DNA of 21,061 bases, taken from contig QMLZ01000027.1 of NCBI GenBank assembly GCA_003646995.1, forward strand, positions 1 through 21,061, read 5' to 3'. The stretch comes from Deltaproteobacteria bacterium (lineage in GTDB: Bacteria; Desulfobacterota; DSM-4660; Desulfatiglandales; Desulfatiglandaceae). The notes below the pieces were generated by a model. It saw only the letters and a list, made by a program, of their open reading frames with translations, did not search any database and was not told where the DNA came from. Positions within the stretch are counted from its first letter, which is position 1. Each line of letters opens with the position of its first letter. Position numbers and translations under genes: made by a program. This document shows positions 14,995-21,061 of this stretch, in pieces.

Positions 14995-15777
14995 TCAGCT
15001 GCGCGAGGCCAGTAAAGCCGCTCCCAGGGCGCCAATTATTTGGGGCTCCTTATAGACGTGTATAGGCCGTCCCACCTTTTTTTCGAAAAGTGCCACGACC
15101 CCGCGGTTTTTCGCCACTCCGCCGGTCATGGTCAATTCAGGATGTATCCCAACGGTCTGGGCCATGTTCCAGACGCGGTTCACAATTGCGGTATGAAGCC
15201 CCAGGATAATGTTTTCACGCGGCTTGTTTTGAGCAATAAGGGAAATTACCTCTGATTCAGCAAACACAGTGCACACGCTGGATATAGGCATGGCCTCCTT
15301 TGCCTTGAGGGAGAGCTCTCCCATTTCGTCCAAGCTTAATCCAAATGTGGAGGCCATAACCTCTAAGAATCTGCCGGTTCCTGCTGCGCACTTGTCGTTC
15401 ATGGCGAAGTCCAGAACCTTGCCTCCTGGACCCACGTGTATAACCTTTGAATCCTGCCCCCCAATATCCACAACAGTCCCGGTATCAGGAAAAAGGTGGT
15501 AGGCACCAGCGGCATGACAGGAAATTTCAGTGATCTTTTTGTCCGCAAAGGGTACAGATATCCTGCCATATCCCGTGGCAATGATCTTTTTGATGCGGTC
15601 TCTGGTGATACCCGCTTTGGATAAGGCATTATCCATTGCGGCCTCGGAGGCTGCTATGGGATCTGATCCGGTTTGTTCAATCGAGTAGGCCACCATATTA
15701 AGGTCTTGGTCGATTATGACCACCTCTGTGCTCAAAGAACCTGTGTCTACCCCTGCAAAGTAGTCCATGTCACTCAT
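14995..15777 (-). CDS. Activator ATPase of 2-hydroxyacyl-CoA dehydratase (HgdC/BadF-BcrA type)
   Basis: 260 residues in the ASKHA/BadF-BcrA ATPase family. The N-terminal phosphate loop is GVDTGSLSTEVV (9-20), the second is DIGGQDSK (104-111), and TGGVAKNRG is near 218-225. Cysteines C130 (NDKCAAGTGRFLE) and C169 (SSVCTVFAESE) are 39 apart, as in the HgdC of Acidaminococcus, and would bridge one [4Fe-4S] cluster between two monomers. The homodimer takes an electron from ferredoxin or flavodoxin and, with ATP, fires it into the dehydratase. The start ATG 15777 overlaps the upstream stop by 8 bases (ATGAGTGA) and has GAGG upstream. The longer frame to 15837 adds residues unlike the family. It is the last gene of the three-gene operon. 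Confidence 0.92.
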   Translation of the reverse strand: MSDMDYFAGVDTGSLSTEVVIIDQDLNMVAYSIEQTGSDPIAASEAAMDNALSKAGITRDRIKKIIATGYGRISVPFADKKITEISCHAAGAYHLFPDTGTVVDIGGQDSKVIHVGPGGKVLDFAMNDKCAAGTGRFLEVMASTFGLSLDEMGELSLKAKEAMPISSVCTVFAESEVISLIAQNKPRENIILGLHTAIVNRVWNMAQTVGIHPELTMTGGVAKNRGVVALFEKKVGRPIHVYKEPQIIGALGAALLASRS

Positions 15778-17086
15778 TTTCCAATGCCTCGAAAAATGCT
15801 TCCAGCCGAGTACGCGTTTGTTCCTCAGAATATACACGCGAGTCGGTCATATCAGCTTCTATTACCACTGCCTTGACGCCCAAGTCCTCGGCCAACAACC
15901 GCCTCATGTCATATTGGCCTACTGAATAGGGCTTACAGCTTCTGTCAGAGTGGATTACCAGCCCATCGATCTGATAATCCTTGATCATTTGCCTCATTAG
16001 GTTCAGCCTGTGCTTGAGGTTATTGTTTAGAATGACAAGGCTGTAAACCTTGGCCATTGATTCAAAGGGTGAGCGGGCATCGAGGTAATGGATTGTTTCT
16101 ACCCACGCATTAGTATAAGTGGCGGCCACAAAGTTACATCCATGTTCAGCAAACAGAATGGACCAGTCACGCAGCTTAAACCACACAGCAATATTGTCCC
16201 ACAACAGCCGCCTTTTTTCATTTTTGACCGCAGCTATGCCCTTCCTGACTCTATCTTGAAGTTCCTCCAGAAGAATCTCGTAATATTCTTTGGCGACCGG
16301 GAGTCCACGAAGCGAAACAATAGGGGCAAGATGGACAAATGCATCAAAGATGGTCATGGGGGCAGGCCTTGCCTTTAGTGTGGCAAGGACTTCGCCCCAT
16401 AGCCTTGATGAATCCTTGCCTATCTCAATGAACTGCTCGAGTCGTTTTTGAGAGAATTTCCTTCCAGAGACCTTTTCCAGCGTGGGGATCATCTCCTCGA
16501 GTTGATCAGCCATGTATTGTATGTCACTATCCCTTATGTCTTCGAAATTGTAAGGCGTATCAAATAGAATCAAGGGAATCCGCCAGTAATGGGACAGTTC
16601 CTTGAACCAGTAAAGGATGGTTTGGCAAATATTGTTGGAACAAAAAAGGAGGTCAGGCCTTGGGAGTTTGCCGGCAGGTGTTTTTCCTGAAAAGGCATGG
16701 CCTAGGTCTATGCGGGCATAAGAACAAAGATCAGAATGGTATCCGTGCCTTTCGGCTTCCTGGCAGATTTCCGGACCCATTTTTTGGGCACCGCAAAGGG
16801 CACCGTGGTTTTCCGGATATACGGTGTAAAAGTCAAATACCCTTAGCAGCTCAACCGGTGCGCCACTGCTTACCCACGCGATGGGCATGGCCCCTTTTGC
16901 ATATCGGGAAAGGAAATAGTGCTTTGTCATTATTTCGCGAAGCCTTGATGTGCACTTGAGAGGCGGCCCTAGGAACGGATTGGGCCGGGAGGGCTTCCTT
17001 TTTTTGCCACGTTTTTGCAGTCCGAGGAGCAAGGGCGCTCCCAGTTCCTTCATGAAATGGTATTTTATGGATCCAGTCAAGTTCAT
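15770..17086 (-). CDS. 2-hydroxyacyl-CoA dehydratase / benzoyl-CoA reductase family, larger subunit
   Basis: 438 residues, about the size of BcrB/HgdA-type subunits. Candidate [4Fe-4S] ligands in conserved settings are C121 (SDLCSYARIDLG), C149 or C154 (CSNNIC) and C384 (HSDRSCKPYSVGQYD). The C-terminus (ADMTDSRVYSEEQTRTRLEAF) carries the family's end motif. A basic stretch (about 26-34) precedes the domain and is not usual. Together with the smaller subunit and activator it would form an ATP-dependent radical enzyme that removes water from a 2-hydroxyacyl-CoA or reduces an aromatic or enoyl-CoA. The substrate is not readable: no CoA transferase, CoA ligase or acyl-CoA dehydrogenase lies beside it. 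ATG 17086 has AGGCC upstream; the gap to the preceding gene is 58 bases. Confidence 0.85.
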   Translation of the reverse strand: MNLTGSIKYHFMKELGAPLLLGLQKRGKKRKPSRPNPFLGPPLKCTSRLREIMTKHYFLSRYAKGAMPIAWVSSGAPVELLRVFDFYTVYPENHGALCGAQKMGPEICQEAERHGYHSDLCSYARIDLGHAFSGKTPAGKLPRPDLLFCSNNICQTILYWFKELSHYWRIPLILFDTPYNFEDIRDSDIQYMADQLEEMIPTLEKVSGRKFSQKRLEQFIEIGKDSSRLWGEVLATLKARPAPMTIFDAFVHLAPIVSLRGLPVAKEYYEILLEELQDRVRKGIAAVKNEKRRLLWDNIAVWFKLRDWSILFAEHGCNFVAATYTNAWVETIHYLDARSPFESMAKVYSLVILNNNLKHRLNLMRQMIKDYQIDGLVIHSDRSCKPYSVGQYDMRRLLAEDLGVKAVVIEADMTDSRVYSEEQTRTRLEAFFEALENE

Positions 17087-17144
17087 GTTAGGCCTGGGTA
17101 ATGAGTAAACAAACGGGGCCTCAGTGTTCCGTGACGTCCCTACT

Positions 17145-18242
17145 TTATTGTATCATCTCCACAAAGGCCTCGAGTCTGGTTGACATCTGACCTGGAAGCC
17201 CCTGGTTTATTTCAGTGTCCAGCACCAATGTGGGAATCCCACGTTTCCTGAATTCTGTCTGCAGATTCGGCACATCGAACCATTCAGGTTCGCAAAATTT
17301 TACTATATTAAATATAACACCTTTTGCCCCGGTTTTGTCCACAAGGTCAAGGATGAACTTGGCTCTGTCCTGGATGCTGGTACCCCTTGTGGAGCATGGC
17401 GGCATGGAGAAATATCTTGCGGTCAATACTTCAAAAGGGTCCATAGAAGTATCCATCTTGGGTGACAGAAGGCGCCTGCTGGCAACTAGCAGGTCATCGT
17501 GGGCTACCCGGACTCCTAGTTCGTCTAATTTATCTAGTAATTCTAGGGGATTGGGCAATACGCCGCTCAGGATGACGGGGGTCTTTTGTTCTGTTTCATC
17601 CGAGGAATTCTCATGGAGATACCACTCAAGCAGTTGGATATAGTCCTGGGGCAAGAGGTATTCGCCCTTTCGCAAGACCTCGTAAAACTCCCGGCAGCTG
17701 CCCCTGAGTATTCCTTGAGCCCGCCTATCGTACAGCTGTTGGGACAACTGGGAAATCCTGTTGGACGATTCAATGGCTTGTTTCAAGCGGCCTGGATCAA
17801 GCTCTCCCAGCTGCGCCTCGAGCCTCTTTACAAGGTCCTTTAGCTGGGCCTTGTAGTAAGTGCGCACACCACGTGAGTAAGGGGCCTTGGGGTGATACAA
17901 AAAATAACATGGCACATTTGGGCCCATATAATCGTTTATGACAGATGCCAGGTTTTGGATTGAGTCACACGTATGAGGAAAGAGGAATCCGTCGAGGAAA
18001 TCGCACTTACCCTGCAGCACAAGTTCCATCCCCATTCTAACCACAGAGCAGATATAAGATTGCAAGTGAGCATTGGCCGCGGAGATCTCCACGGGGGGAT
18101 CCCAAATCTCAGCGGGAACCACGTTCATGGCCCAAAGTATTTCCTTTGGATATTGGGCAGGGAAGACCCCAAATAATGTATGACCCTGTTCTTTTTGCCT
18201 TAACAGGTAGTGCTTCCGGGCCTCAACCGTGGCTATTGTCAT
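17145..18242 (-). CDS. 2-hydroxyacyl-CoA dehydratase / benzoyl-CoA reductase family, smaller subunit
   Basis: 365 residues from ATG 18242, which has a good AGAGGA site 5 bases upstream. The frame is open to a TTG at 18314, but the added residues have no family likeness. Probable cluster ligands are C65 (SYICSVVRMG), C92 (FPHTCDSIQN) and C317 (VKFCEPEWFD), the three-cysteine pattern of HgdB/BcrC-type subunits. It ends with the family motif LVLDTEINQGLPGQMSTR (339-356) followed by LEAFVEMI. It is the first gene of the operon and would pair with the 438-residue subunit so that each holds one [4Fe-4S] cluster. Only one activator gene follows, which favours an HgdABC-like dehydratase over the four-gene class I benzoyl-CoA reductase; this is inference. 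Confidence 0.85.
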   Translation of the reverse strand: MTIATVEARKHYLLRQKEQGHTLFGVFPAQYPKEILWAMNVVPAEIWDPPVEISAANAHLQSYICSVVRMGMELVLQGKCDFLDGFLFPHTCDSIQNLASVINDYMGPNVPCYFLYHPKAPYSRGVRTYYKAQLKDLVKRLEAQLGELDPGRLKQAIESSNRISQLSQQLYDRRAQGILRGSCREFYEVLRKGEYLLPQDYIQLLEWYLHENSSDETEQKTPVILSGVLPNPLELLDKLDELGVRVAHDDLLVASRRLLSPKMDTSMDPFEVLTARYFSMPPCSTRGTSIQDRAKFILDLVDKTGAKGVIFNIVKFCEPEWFDVPNLQTEFRKRGIPTLVLDTEINQGLPGQMSTRLEAFVEMIQ

Positions 18243-18343
18243 AAATCCTCTGTGCAAGTTTTGCTTCTGATAATGCCACATTACTCCTTGTTGCTGCAGC
18301 ACTTCTGCGGGCAACAGCGTGGGCCATAAAAATCGAAGAAAAC

Positions 18344-18373
18344 ACTATAGCGGGGAGATTGACTCAAAGTCAA
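18344..18373 (-). promoter_or_regulatory. Sigma70-type promoter of the dehydratase-type operon
   Basis: On the minus strand TTGACT (18368-18373) and TATAGT (18344-18349) are 18 bases apart, each matching five of six consensus bases. The start would be near 18337, leaving a leader of about 95 bases before ATG 18242. It lies directly after the stop of the Ser/Thr kinase gene, so the operon need not depend on readthrough from the kinase. Confidence 0.55.
18359..18373. repeat. Perfect inverted repeat over the -35 box (candidate operator)
   Basis: TTGACT-CAA-AGTCAA is a perfect palindrome with six-base arms and a three-base centre. One arm is the -35 box of the promoter above. Such placement is common for repressor sites, but a site this short can arise by chance, and no regulator gene is adjacent. 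Confidence 0.35.
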
Positions 18374-18386
18374 GCAGGCCGACAAA

Positions 18387-20561
18387 TCACTGATTTGGTA
18401 TGGCAGGCATGGGTATAGGAGGGGTAGGGGTCACAGGCTGGCCTTGTCCGCCCTCCATAGGAATTTGATCAGCACCCCCGGGTCCGGAGGGAAGTCCTTG
18501 GCCTAGGAAGCCCTGAAAGAGCTGCCTGTTTTCCCCTTCCATTGCCATTTCGAGGATGTCTTGGGCCCTGCGATTGTCCGGATCCAAGTCCAGTATCTTG
18601 TCCGCAAGCACCCTTGCTCTATGGAATTGCCCTTGTTGAAGGAAAAACTCCGCTTTTTTGAGCATTGTGGCCACTATCTCTTCCTTGCTCGGGCGTCGCT
18701 TCAGTCCTGCAACGGCCTGCTTTTTCAGTTCCAAGGCGCGAGGTTCTCCTGGATACCGGGTCAGAATTTCCTGGGCCACTTTCAATGCCATTCCATACTT
18801 GCGGGCATCCAGGTATTTGCGTCCTTCAGCCAGCTTGCTGTTGATTTCCCTTTGCCTTTTTCCTTGTTTGGCTGCATTGAGTATCTTCTTTGCCCTGACA
18901 TTGCCCTTGTCCATTGATAGAACTGCCTCAGCCTCCCTTGCTGCCTTAGCAAACCTATCTGCATCAAGGTAGGCCTCTGCCTTGGCGAGCTTGGCCTCAA
19001 TGGCCAAGCGCCTCTTTTCTTCCCTGTCTGCGGCGGCTTCAGCCTGTTTTTTGATTTCCAGGGCCTTGGTATTGTCAGGGTATTGTCGGAGTATCTCCTC
19101 GGCTGCTGCCATGGCCGAACTGTAGTTTCCAGATTTAAGATAGGACTCTGCTTTTCCAATCTTGGCAGCAAGCATTTTTTCTTTTCTTTCCTTGCGGATC
19201 TGCCCTAGTAAGTCTTGTGCTGCCTTATTCTTGGGGTCTTCTTTGAGCACTTTCTTAACTAGGGTCTCTGCCCGCTGCAGCTGACTTGTTTCATAAGCCT
19301 GTTGTGCCTTTTCAAGTGTTTCCAAGAGCAGCGCCTCACGGGTCTTCGCGCCTTCGACCTGTGGCTGAGCCGGAGGGGGTTCGGTCTGGTAAGCTTTCTC
19401 TGATTTGGTTGCCTTAGTGCGCTGGGTTTGCACTCCTTGGGCAGGAGCTTGCTCGCCCTTGGGGGACGGGATTTTGTCTACTTGTGCCGTGGTCTTTGAT
19501 GCCTGCGGGCCTGCTTCGCCGTGGCGTTTGGTTAAATAAAGGTATCCACCCGCTGCAATTCCCAGCACAGCGATTACCACGATAATTAACAATGCTATTG
19601 GGAAGGCAGAGCTTTTGGCCGGAGCGGATGGTGCCTTGGCACCTTCTGCCTGTTTTTCTGTATGCTCGGGCGCGGGGGGTTCATAAACAGGCTCGGTTAC
19701 TTTTTCGCCTACCTTCTGCTCCTGTGAGAATGCGCGGTTTAGGGCCTCACTGAGCTCCTCGCAGGATGACCACCGGTCTTGCGGATTTTTTTCAATCGCC
19801 TTAAGTACTATGCTTTCGATGGCTGGTGACAGACCGGGAATGAACTTGCTCGGAGGCGGGGGTGGGTCTTTCACATGCGCCTGCATTATCGTGTAAAGGC
19901 TACCCCCTTCGGAAAAAGGCAGCCTGCCTGTGATCATCTGGTAAAGGGTTATACCCAAGGAATAAATGTCAGAGGCGGCCGTAATGGGGTGTTTTTTGGA
20001 GGCCAAGACCTGCTCAGGGGACATGTAATACGGGGATCCCATTCCCATTCCAGTCACAGTGAGAGTTGTTTCAAAGTTTTCCCCGAGTATTCGCGCTATA
20101 CCGAAATCAGTTATCTTTACCTGGCCTTCCTTGTTGGTCATTATATTACTGGGCTTGATGTCCCTGTGCACTATACCCAACTTGTGGGCATAGGCCATGG
20201 CATCCAGTGCCTGGCGGAAAATGTCTTCTATCTGGGAGAAGGCCATGGGGCCTTTGGACTCTTTGATAAGGTGATGGAGGGTTGTGCCATCCACAAACTC
20301 CATGACAATAAAGTACTGTCCTTCATGCTCTATGAAGTCATAAAGGGTTACGATATTAGGATGGCGGAGCCGGTCCATTACCTCTGCTTCTCGGAAAAAG
20401 CGCTCGTGAAAGGATTTATCACCTTCCAGTGCGGCCGAAAGCATCTTTATGGCAACAAAACGGCGCGTAAGGGTCTTGTGCTGGCCGCGATATACCACAG
20501 CCATTCCACCCTTTCCGATGTGGCCGATGATTCGATAATTTCCTATTTCTTTGCCTATCAT
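18387..20561 (-). CDS. Membrane-anchored Ser/Thr protein kinase with repeat-rich C-terminal half
   Basis: 724 residues. The N-terminal Hanks-type kinase domain (about 9-280) is complete: GKGGMAVVY loop (16-24), K39 in VAIK, catalytic HRDIKPSN (132-139), DFG at 152-154, and SPEQ (181-184) in place of APE. A Pro/Ala-rich linker leads to one membrane helix (about 320-344), so the kinase is cytoplasmic and the rest should be periplasmic. The C-terminal half has about five helical repeats of TPR-like type (roughly 405-685), each with a KAE-YL/A-AEEIL-P pattern and charged linkers, then a Gly/Pro/Gln-rich tail. No PASTA repeats. Targets are unknown. The ATG has only a weak upstream site (AAGGTC). 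It is divergent from pyrK and lies just upstream of the dehydratase-type operon on the same strand. Confidence 0.92.
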   Translation of the reverse strand: MIGKEIGNYRIIGHIGKGGMAVVYRGQHKTLTRRFVAIKMLSAALEGDKSFHERFFREAEVMDRLRHPNIVTLYDFIEHEGQYFIVMEFVDGTTLHHLIKESKGPMAFSQIEDIFRQALDAMAYAHKLGIVHRDIKPSNIMTNKEGQVKITDFGIARILGENFETTLTVTGMGMGSPYYMSPEQVLASKKHPITAASDIYSLGITLYQMITGRLPFSEGGSLYTIMQAHVKDPPPPPSKFIPGLSPAIESIVLKAIEKNPQDRWSSCEELSEALNRAFSQEQKVGEKVTEPVYEPPAPEHTEKQAEGAKAPSAPAKSSAFPIALLIIVVIAVLGIAAGGYLYLTKRHGEAGPQASKTTAQVDKIPSPKGEQAPAQGVQTQRTKATKSEKAYQTEPPPAQPQVEGAKTREALLLETLEKAQQAYETSQLQRAETLVKKVLKEDPKNKAAQDLLGQIRKERKEKMLAAKIGKAESYLKSGNYSSAMAAAEEILRQYPDNTKALEIKKQAEAAADREEKRRLAIEAKLAKAEAYLDADRFAKAAREAEAVLSMDKGNVRAKKILNAAKQGKRQREINSKLAEGRKYLDARKYGMALKVAQEILTRYPGEPRALELKKQAVAGLKRRPSKEEIVATMLKKAEFFLQQGQFHRARVLADKILDLDPDNRRAQDILEMAMEGENRQLFQGFLGQGLPSGPGGADQIPMEGGQGQPVTPTPPIPMPAIPNQ

Positions 20562-20739
20562 GGTAATGGAGACCTTGTCTTTATATCGAACATATTCATA
20601 GAAAATTCAAGTGCCAAATGGTACTTAAAGCTTTCTTTTGTTGCCTGGTAAGGAGCTTTATTGTAAAAGAAATAGGTTGCCAGGCATTTAACAACTAATT
20701 CCCCGTATTAAGGTCAGGGACTAAGGGGTTGGCCCTCCC
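20562..20739. promoter_or_regulatory. Divergent intergenic region, kinase gene / pyrK
   Basis: About 180 bases that must hold promoters in both directions. For the kinase, TATAAA on the minus strand near 20579-20584 is a good -10 box, but its best -35 (TTGAAT) is 19 bases off, so the call is weak. No good pair was found for pyrK. An inverted repeat, TGCCTGG (20642-20648) with CCAGGCA (20680-20686), has a 31-base loop and could be a binding site or chance. Confidence 0.3.
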
Positions 20740-21061
20740 ATGAAAGATATTACCGCTACGGTAAGGCATAACACTCCTATTGCCCGGAATACATATATGA
20801 TGAGGCTTGAGCTGAGTGGAGGGTTTTGTGAGGCCCGAGCAGGGCAGTTCATAATGTTGCGGGTCTCCGATAGCACAGATCCTTTTTTGAGAAGGCCCTT
20901 TTCCATTGCAGGTATCCAAGAAGATGGATCTTTGCTTCTGCTTTATCGGGTGGTAGGTAAGGGTACAGCCATAATGAGCCAATGGCGGGAAGGCACAAGA
21001 ACTGAGGTTCTAGGGCCTTTGGGAAACGGATTTGCACTATCACCGGGAAAAGGTTATTCAA
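20740..21061 (+). CDS. pyrK: Dihydroorotate dehydrogenase electron-transfer subunit PyrK, N-terminal part (partial)
   Basis: The first 107 codons run off the right edge. The translation has the flavodoxin-reductase-like FAD domain: AGQFIMLRV (about 34-42), FAD-binding RRPFSIAG (53-60), LLLLYRVVGKGTA and GPLGNGF near 93-99. This order is characteristic of PyrK, the FAD/[2Fe-2S] subunit that lets class 1B dihydroorotate dehydrogenase (PyrD) pass electrons to NAD. Related sulfhydrogenase gamma and ferredoxin:NADP reductase subunits share the fold, but the VVGKGT and GPLGNGF pair favours PyrK. The cysteine motif for the iron-sulfur cluster lies beyond the window. AAGGGG lies 12 bases before the ATG. 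pyrD would be expected next. Confidence 0.85.
   Translation, partial: MKDITATVRHNTPIARNTYMMRLELSGGFCEARAGQFIMLRVSDSTDPFLRRPFSIAGIQEDGSLLLLYRVVGKGTAIMSQWREGTRTEVLGPLGNGFALSPGKGYS

Noticed and set aside
20600..20625. TGGCAC on the minus strand upstream of the kinase gene as a sigma54 -24 box
   Set aside because: The -12 GC element is missing at the required spacing, so it is not a sigma54 promoter.
19875..20651. A 258-codon open frame on the + strand opposite the Ser/Thr kinase
   Set aside because: Antisense to the conserved kinase domain and without any recognisable motif or ribosome site.

Overview
The window is an ordinary-looking stretch of a Gram-negative, probably anaerobic bacterium. 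The best guess is Desulfobacterota (former Deltaproteobacteria) or a close relative. That guess is inferred from gene content: a four-subunit 2-oxoacid:ferredoxin oxidoreductase, a sigma54-type response regulator with its histidine kinase, a type IV prepilin peptidase, an IHF/HU protein, a hisC-cmk-rpsA-sppA run, an ATP-dependent 2-hydroxyacyl-CoA dehydratase-type enzyme set, and a PyrK-type subunit. Coding density is very high. No insertion sequence, phage gene, CRISPR array, tRNA or rRNA was seen.

Layout. 1-4010 (+): 3' end of asnS, a ComB-family phosphatase gene, then korD-korA-korB-korC, which ends 4 bases before a convergent unit. 4015-7824 (-): prepilin peptidase, sensor kinase and sigma54-dependent response regulator, read in that order. 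7848-8456 (+): a YciO-type YrdC-domain gene, starting 23 bases from the prepilin peptidase start and overlapping the end of sppA. 8440-13310 (-): hisC-cmk-rpsA-sppA behind a good sigma70-type promoter. 13602-14950 (+): an IHF/HU gene behind its own sigma70-type promoter, then a large Alu-containing SRP RNA (13891-14167), then pgeF, whose apparent start lies inside the 3' end of the SRP RNA. 14995-18242 (-): a three-gene 2-hydroxyacyl-CoA dehydratase/benzoyl-CoA reductase-type operon (two iron-sulfur subunits plus one activator ATPase), with a promoter whose -35 box sits in a perfect short palindrome. 18387-20561 (-): a membrane-anchored Ser/Thr kinase with a repeat-rich C-terminal half. 20740-end (+): start of pyrK.

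How the genes fit together. KorDABC would make or use ferredoxin-level electrons from 2-oxoglutarate or a similar acid. The 2-hydroxyacyl-CoA dehydratase-type operon would use such electrons, with ATP, for a radical dehydration or reduction whose substrate cannot be read from the window. hisC-cmk-rpsA-sppA and the IHF gene are a familiar housekeeping grouping (E. coli has cmk-rpsA-ihfB), here with the IHF gene divergent. The points most worth a second look are the large SRP RNA and its overlap with pgeF, the substrate-orphan dehydratase operon with a candidate operator, and the kinase next to it. No clearly new system was found.
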